The notes below the pieces were generated by a model. That model searched no databases, was not told the DNA's origin, and saw nothing but the letters and a program-made list of their open reading frames with translations. The position numbers were made by a program, and so were the translations under genes. Below, piece after piece: positions 4,507 to 5,951 of a stretch of DNA of 5,951 bases. The stretch spans positions 1-5,951 of the forward strand of contig CANJXV010000163.1 of NCBI GenBank assembly GCA_947478935.1. The letters are read 5' to 3'. Within the stretch, counting starts at the first letter, position 1. The number at the start of each line of letters is the position of its first letter. The stretch is from Comamonadaceae bacterium. GTDB lineage: Bacteria > Pseudomonadota > Gammaproteobacteria > Burkholderiales > Burkholderiaceae_C.

Positions 4507-5951
4507 ATGAAGAATCAAGCCCATTTAGGTGTTTCCGGTCGCATGGCAGCGCTGTTTCAGCGCGCGCACATTACGCCACTGCTGGCGATGTTGGCTTTGC
4601 TGCTGGGCGCGTTTGCAGTGCTGGTCACGCCGCGTGAAGAAGAGCCGCAAATCAACGTGACCATGGCCAATGTGCTGATTCCGTTCCCCGGCGCCAGCGT
4701 GGCCGATGTGGAGCAAATGGTGGCCATTCCCGCAGAGCAAGTGCTCTCGCAAATGGTGGGCACCGAGCATGTGATGTCGCTCTCGCGCCCCGGTCTGGCG
4801 GTGCTGACGGTGCAGTTCAAAGTCGGCGTGCCGCGCACCGAAGCGCTGGTGCGCCTGCATGACACCCTGCGTTCCAACGCGGACTGGCTGCCTAAGGACC
4901 TGGGCGTGCTTGAGCCCATCATCAAGCCCAAAGGTATTGACGATGTGCCTATCGTCACCCTTACGCTGTTTAGCACAGACACGCAAACCGGCGCCTTTGA
5001 TCTAGAGCGCGTGGCGCACAGCATGGAAGTCGAACTCAAACGCGTGCCTGGTACCCGCGAAGTGCAAACCCTGGGTGGCCCGGGGCGCGCCGTGCTGGTA
5101 GCGTTAGACCCGGCGCGCATGGCGGGCGCCAACATCACCGTGGCCGACTTGCAAAGTGCGTTGCAATCGGCCAATCTGGGCTTGCCAGTGGGCGAACTTT
5201 TGGGTGCTAACCAAACCCTGGCTATCGAGGCTGGGCCGTTTCTGGCTGAGGCGCAAGACGTGGCCGATCTGGTGGTCGGCGTCAAGCTGGGCCGCCCGGT
5301 GTTTTTGCGCGATGTAGCGCAGGTCAGCGATGGCCCGCTAGCACCTAGCCGCTATGTGTGGCACGGCCAATCGCAGGCGCAAGGCGGCGGGCAATACCCT
5401 GCGGTGACGCTGAGCATCACCAAAAAACCCGGCGAAAACGCCATCGACGTTGCCGACGCGGTAATGCAGCGCGTAGCCCAATTGCGCAACACCGTGGTGC
5501 CCGACAGTGTGCAAGTGGTGCAGACCCGCAACTACGGCGAATCGGCCAATGCCAAAGCGCAAAAGCTGATTCAAAAACTCTTGTTCGCTACTGCCTCGGT
5601 GGTGCTCTTGGTGTTTTTGGCGCTGGGCCGCCGGGAAGCGGCCATCGTGGGTGTGGCGGTGGTGTTGACGCTCACCGTCACGCTGTTTGCCTCCTGGGCC
5701 TGGGGCTTTACGCTGAACCGCGTGTCGCTGTTTGCGCTGATATTTTCGATTGGCATCTTGGTGGATGACGCCATCGTCGTGGTGGAAAATATCCACCGCC
5801 ACCAGCAATTGTTTCCGCACAAAACCCTGGCGCAACTCATCCCCGGTGCGGTCGATGAAGTGGGCGGCCCCACCATCTTGGCCACGCTCACCGTCATTGC
5901 CGCGCTGCTGCCCATGGCCTTTGTATCCGGCCTGATGGGCCCGTACATGAG
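4507..5951 (+). CDS. RND efflux permease, N-terminal 481 residues (cut by window edge)
   Basis: The frame opens at ATG 4507 and is still open at the edge; the family is normally about 1,000-1,050 residues, so just under half is present. TM1 is about residues 22-40 (ITPLLAMLALLLGAFAVLV), followed by a large periplasmic porter region (about 41-355) starting TPREEEPQINVTMANV with FPGASVADVEQMVAIP. TM2 (358-373), TM3 (378-397) and TM4 (406-426) follow, and TM5 begins near 455. TM4 reads FSIGILVDDAIVVVEN, with the proton-relay pair Asp420-Asp421 matching Asp407-Asp408 of AcrB. This two-Asp form marks HAE-type pumps for organic compounds, unlike the IVDGAV form of CzcA-type metal exporters. The gene starts 1 base after the adaptor stop (TGAAATG), without a clear ribosome binding site, suggesting translational coupling. 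The substrate is not readable from the sequence. Confidence 0.93.
   Translation, partial: MKNQAHLGVSGRMAALFQRAHITPLLAMLALLLGAFAVLVTPREEEPQINVTMANVLIPFPGASVADVEQMVAIPAEQVLSQMVGTEHVMSLSRPGLAVLTVQFKVGVPRTEALVRLHDTLRSNADWLPKDLGVLEPIIKPKGIDDVPIVTLTLFSTDTQTGAFDLERVAHSMEVELKRVPGTREVQTLGGPGRAVLVALDPARMAGANITVADLQSALQSANLGLPVGELLGANQTLAIEAGPFLAEAQDVADLVVGVKLGRPVFLRDVAQVSDGPLAPSRYVWHGQSQAQGGGQYPAVTLSITKKPGENAIDVADAVMQRVAQLRNTVVPDSVQVVQTRNYGESANAKAQKLIQKLLFATASVVLLVFLALGRREAAIVGVAVVLTLTVTLFASWAWGFTLNRVSLFALIFSIGILVDDAIVVVENIHRHQQLFPHKTLAQLIPGAVDEVGGPTILATLTVIAALLPMAFVSGLMGPYM

Noticed and set aside
4557..5285. Long minus-strand open frame opposite the RND permease
   Set aside because: It is a shadow of the permease's GC-rich codons: Ser/Thr/Arg/Cys-rich, no recognisable domain, whereas the plus frame carries clear RND motifs.

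Overview
The window looks like a piece of a GC-rich beta-proteobacterial chromosome, probably Comamonadaceae or a near relative. This is inferred from the high GC content, a Bug/TctC-family solute-binding protein (a family greatly expanded in that group), and the style of the nitrile hydratase and RND genes. No rRNA, tRNA, IS element or CRISPR array is visible.

Layout, left to right: (1) the last 13 codons of an unidentified plus-strand gene, followed by a short perfect hairpin; (2) a complete plus-strand tctC-like gene for a periplasmic substrate-binding protein of the tripartite tricarboxylate transporter (TTT) type; (3) a minus-strand operon, convergent with it, read from right to left as ArsR-family regulator, cobalt-type nitrile hydratase alpha, nitrile hydratase beta, and the beta-like nitrile hydratase accessory/activator protein; (4) a roughly 105-bp AT-rich divergent promoter region holding a strong candidate operator palindrome; (5) a plus-strand RND efflux pair, a complete periplasmic adaptor and then an inner-membrane permease that runs off the right edge.

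How the genes may work together: the nitrile hydratase converts nitriles to amides at a Co(III) centre held by the Cys-Thr-Leu-Cys-Ser-Cys motif of alpha. The accessory protein normally helps load the metal. Alpha carries a striking N-terminal metal-binding arm of 16 His alternating with 15 Asp, which may act as a built-in cobalt trap. The three enzyme genes are coupled by two ATGA stop/start overlaps. The ArsR-type repressor leads this operon and faces the RND pump genes across one shared palindrome, so it may control both the enzyme and the pump. The permease has the two-Asp TM4 signature of organic-compound (HAE-type) pumps rather than that of CzcA-type metal pumps, so coupling to organic toxicity (nitriles, amides or related compounds) is more plausible than plain cobalt efflux. 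The most distinctive signals are the His/Asp repeat, built from two hexamers with swapped synonymous codons, and the regulator-enzyme-pump arrangement around a single operator.
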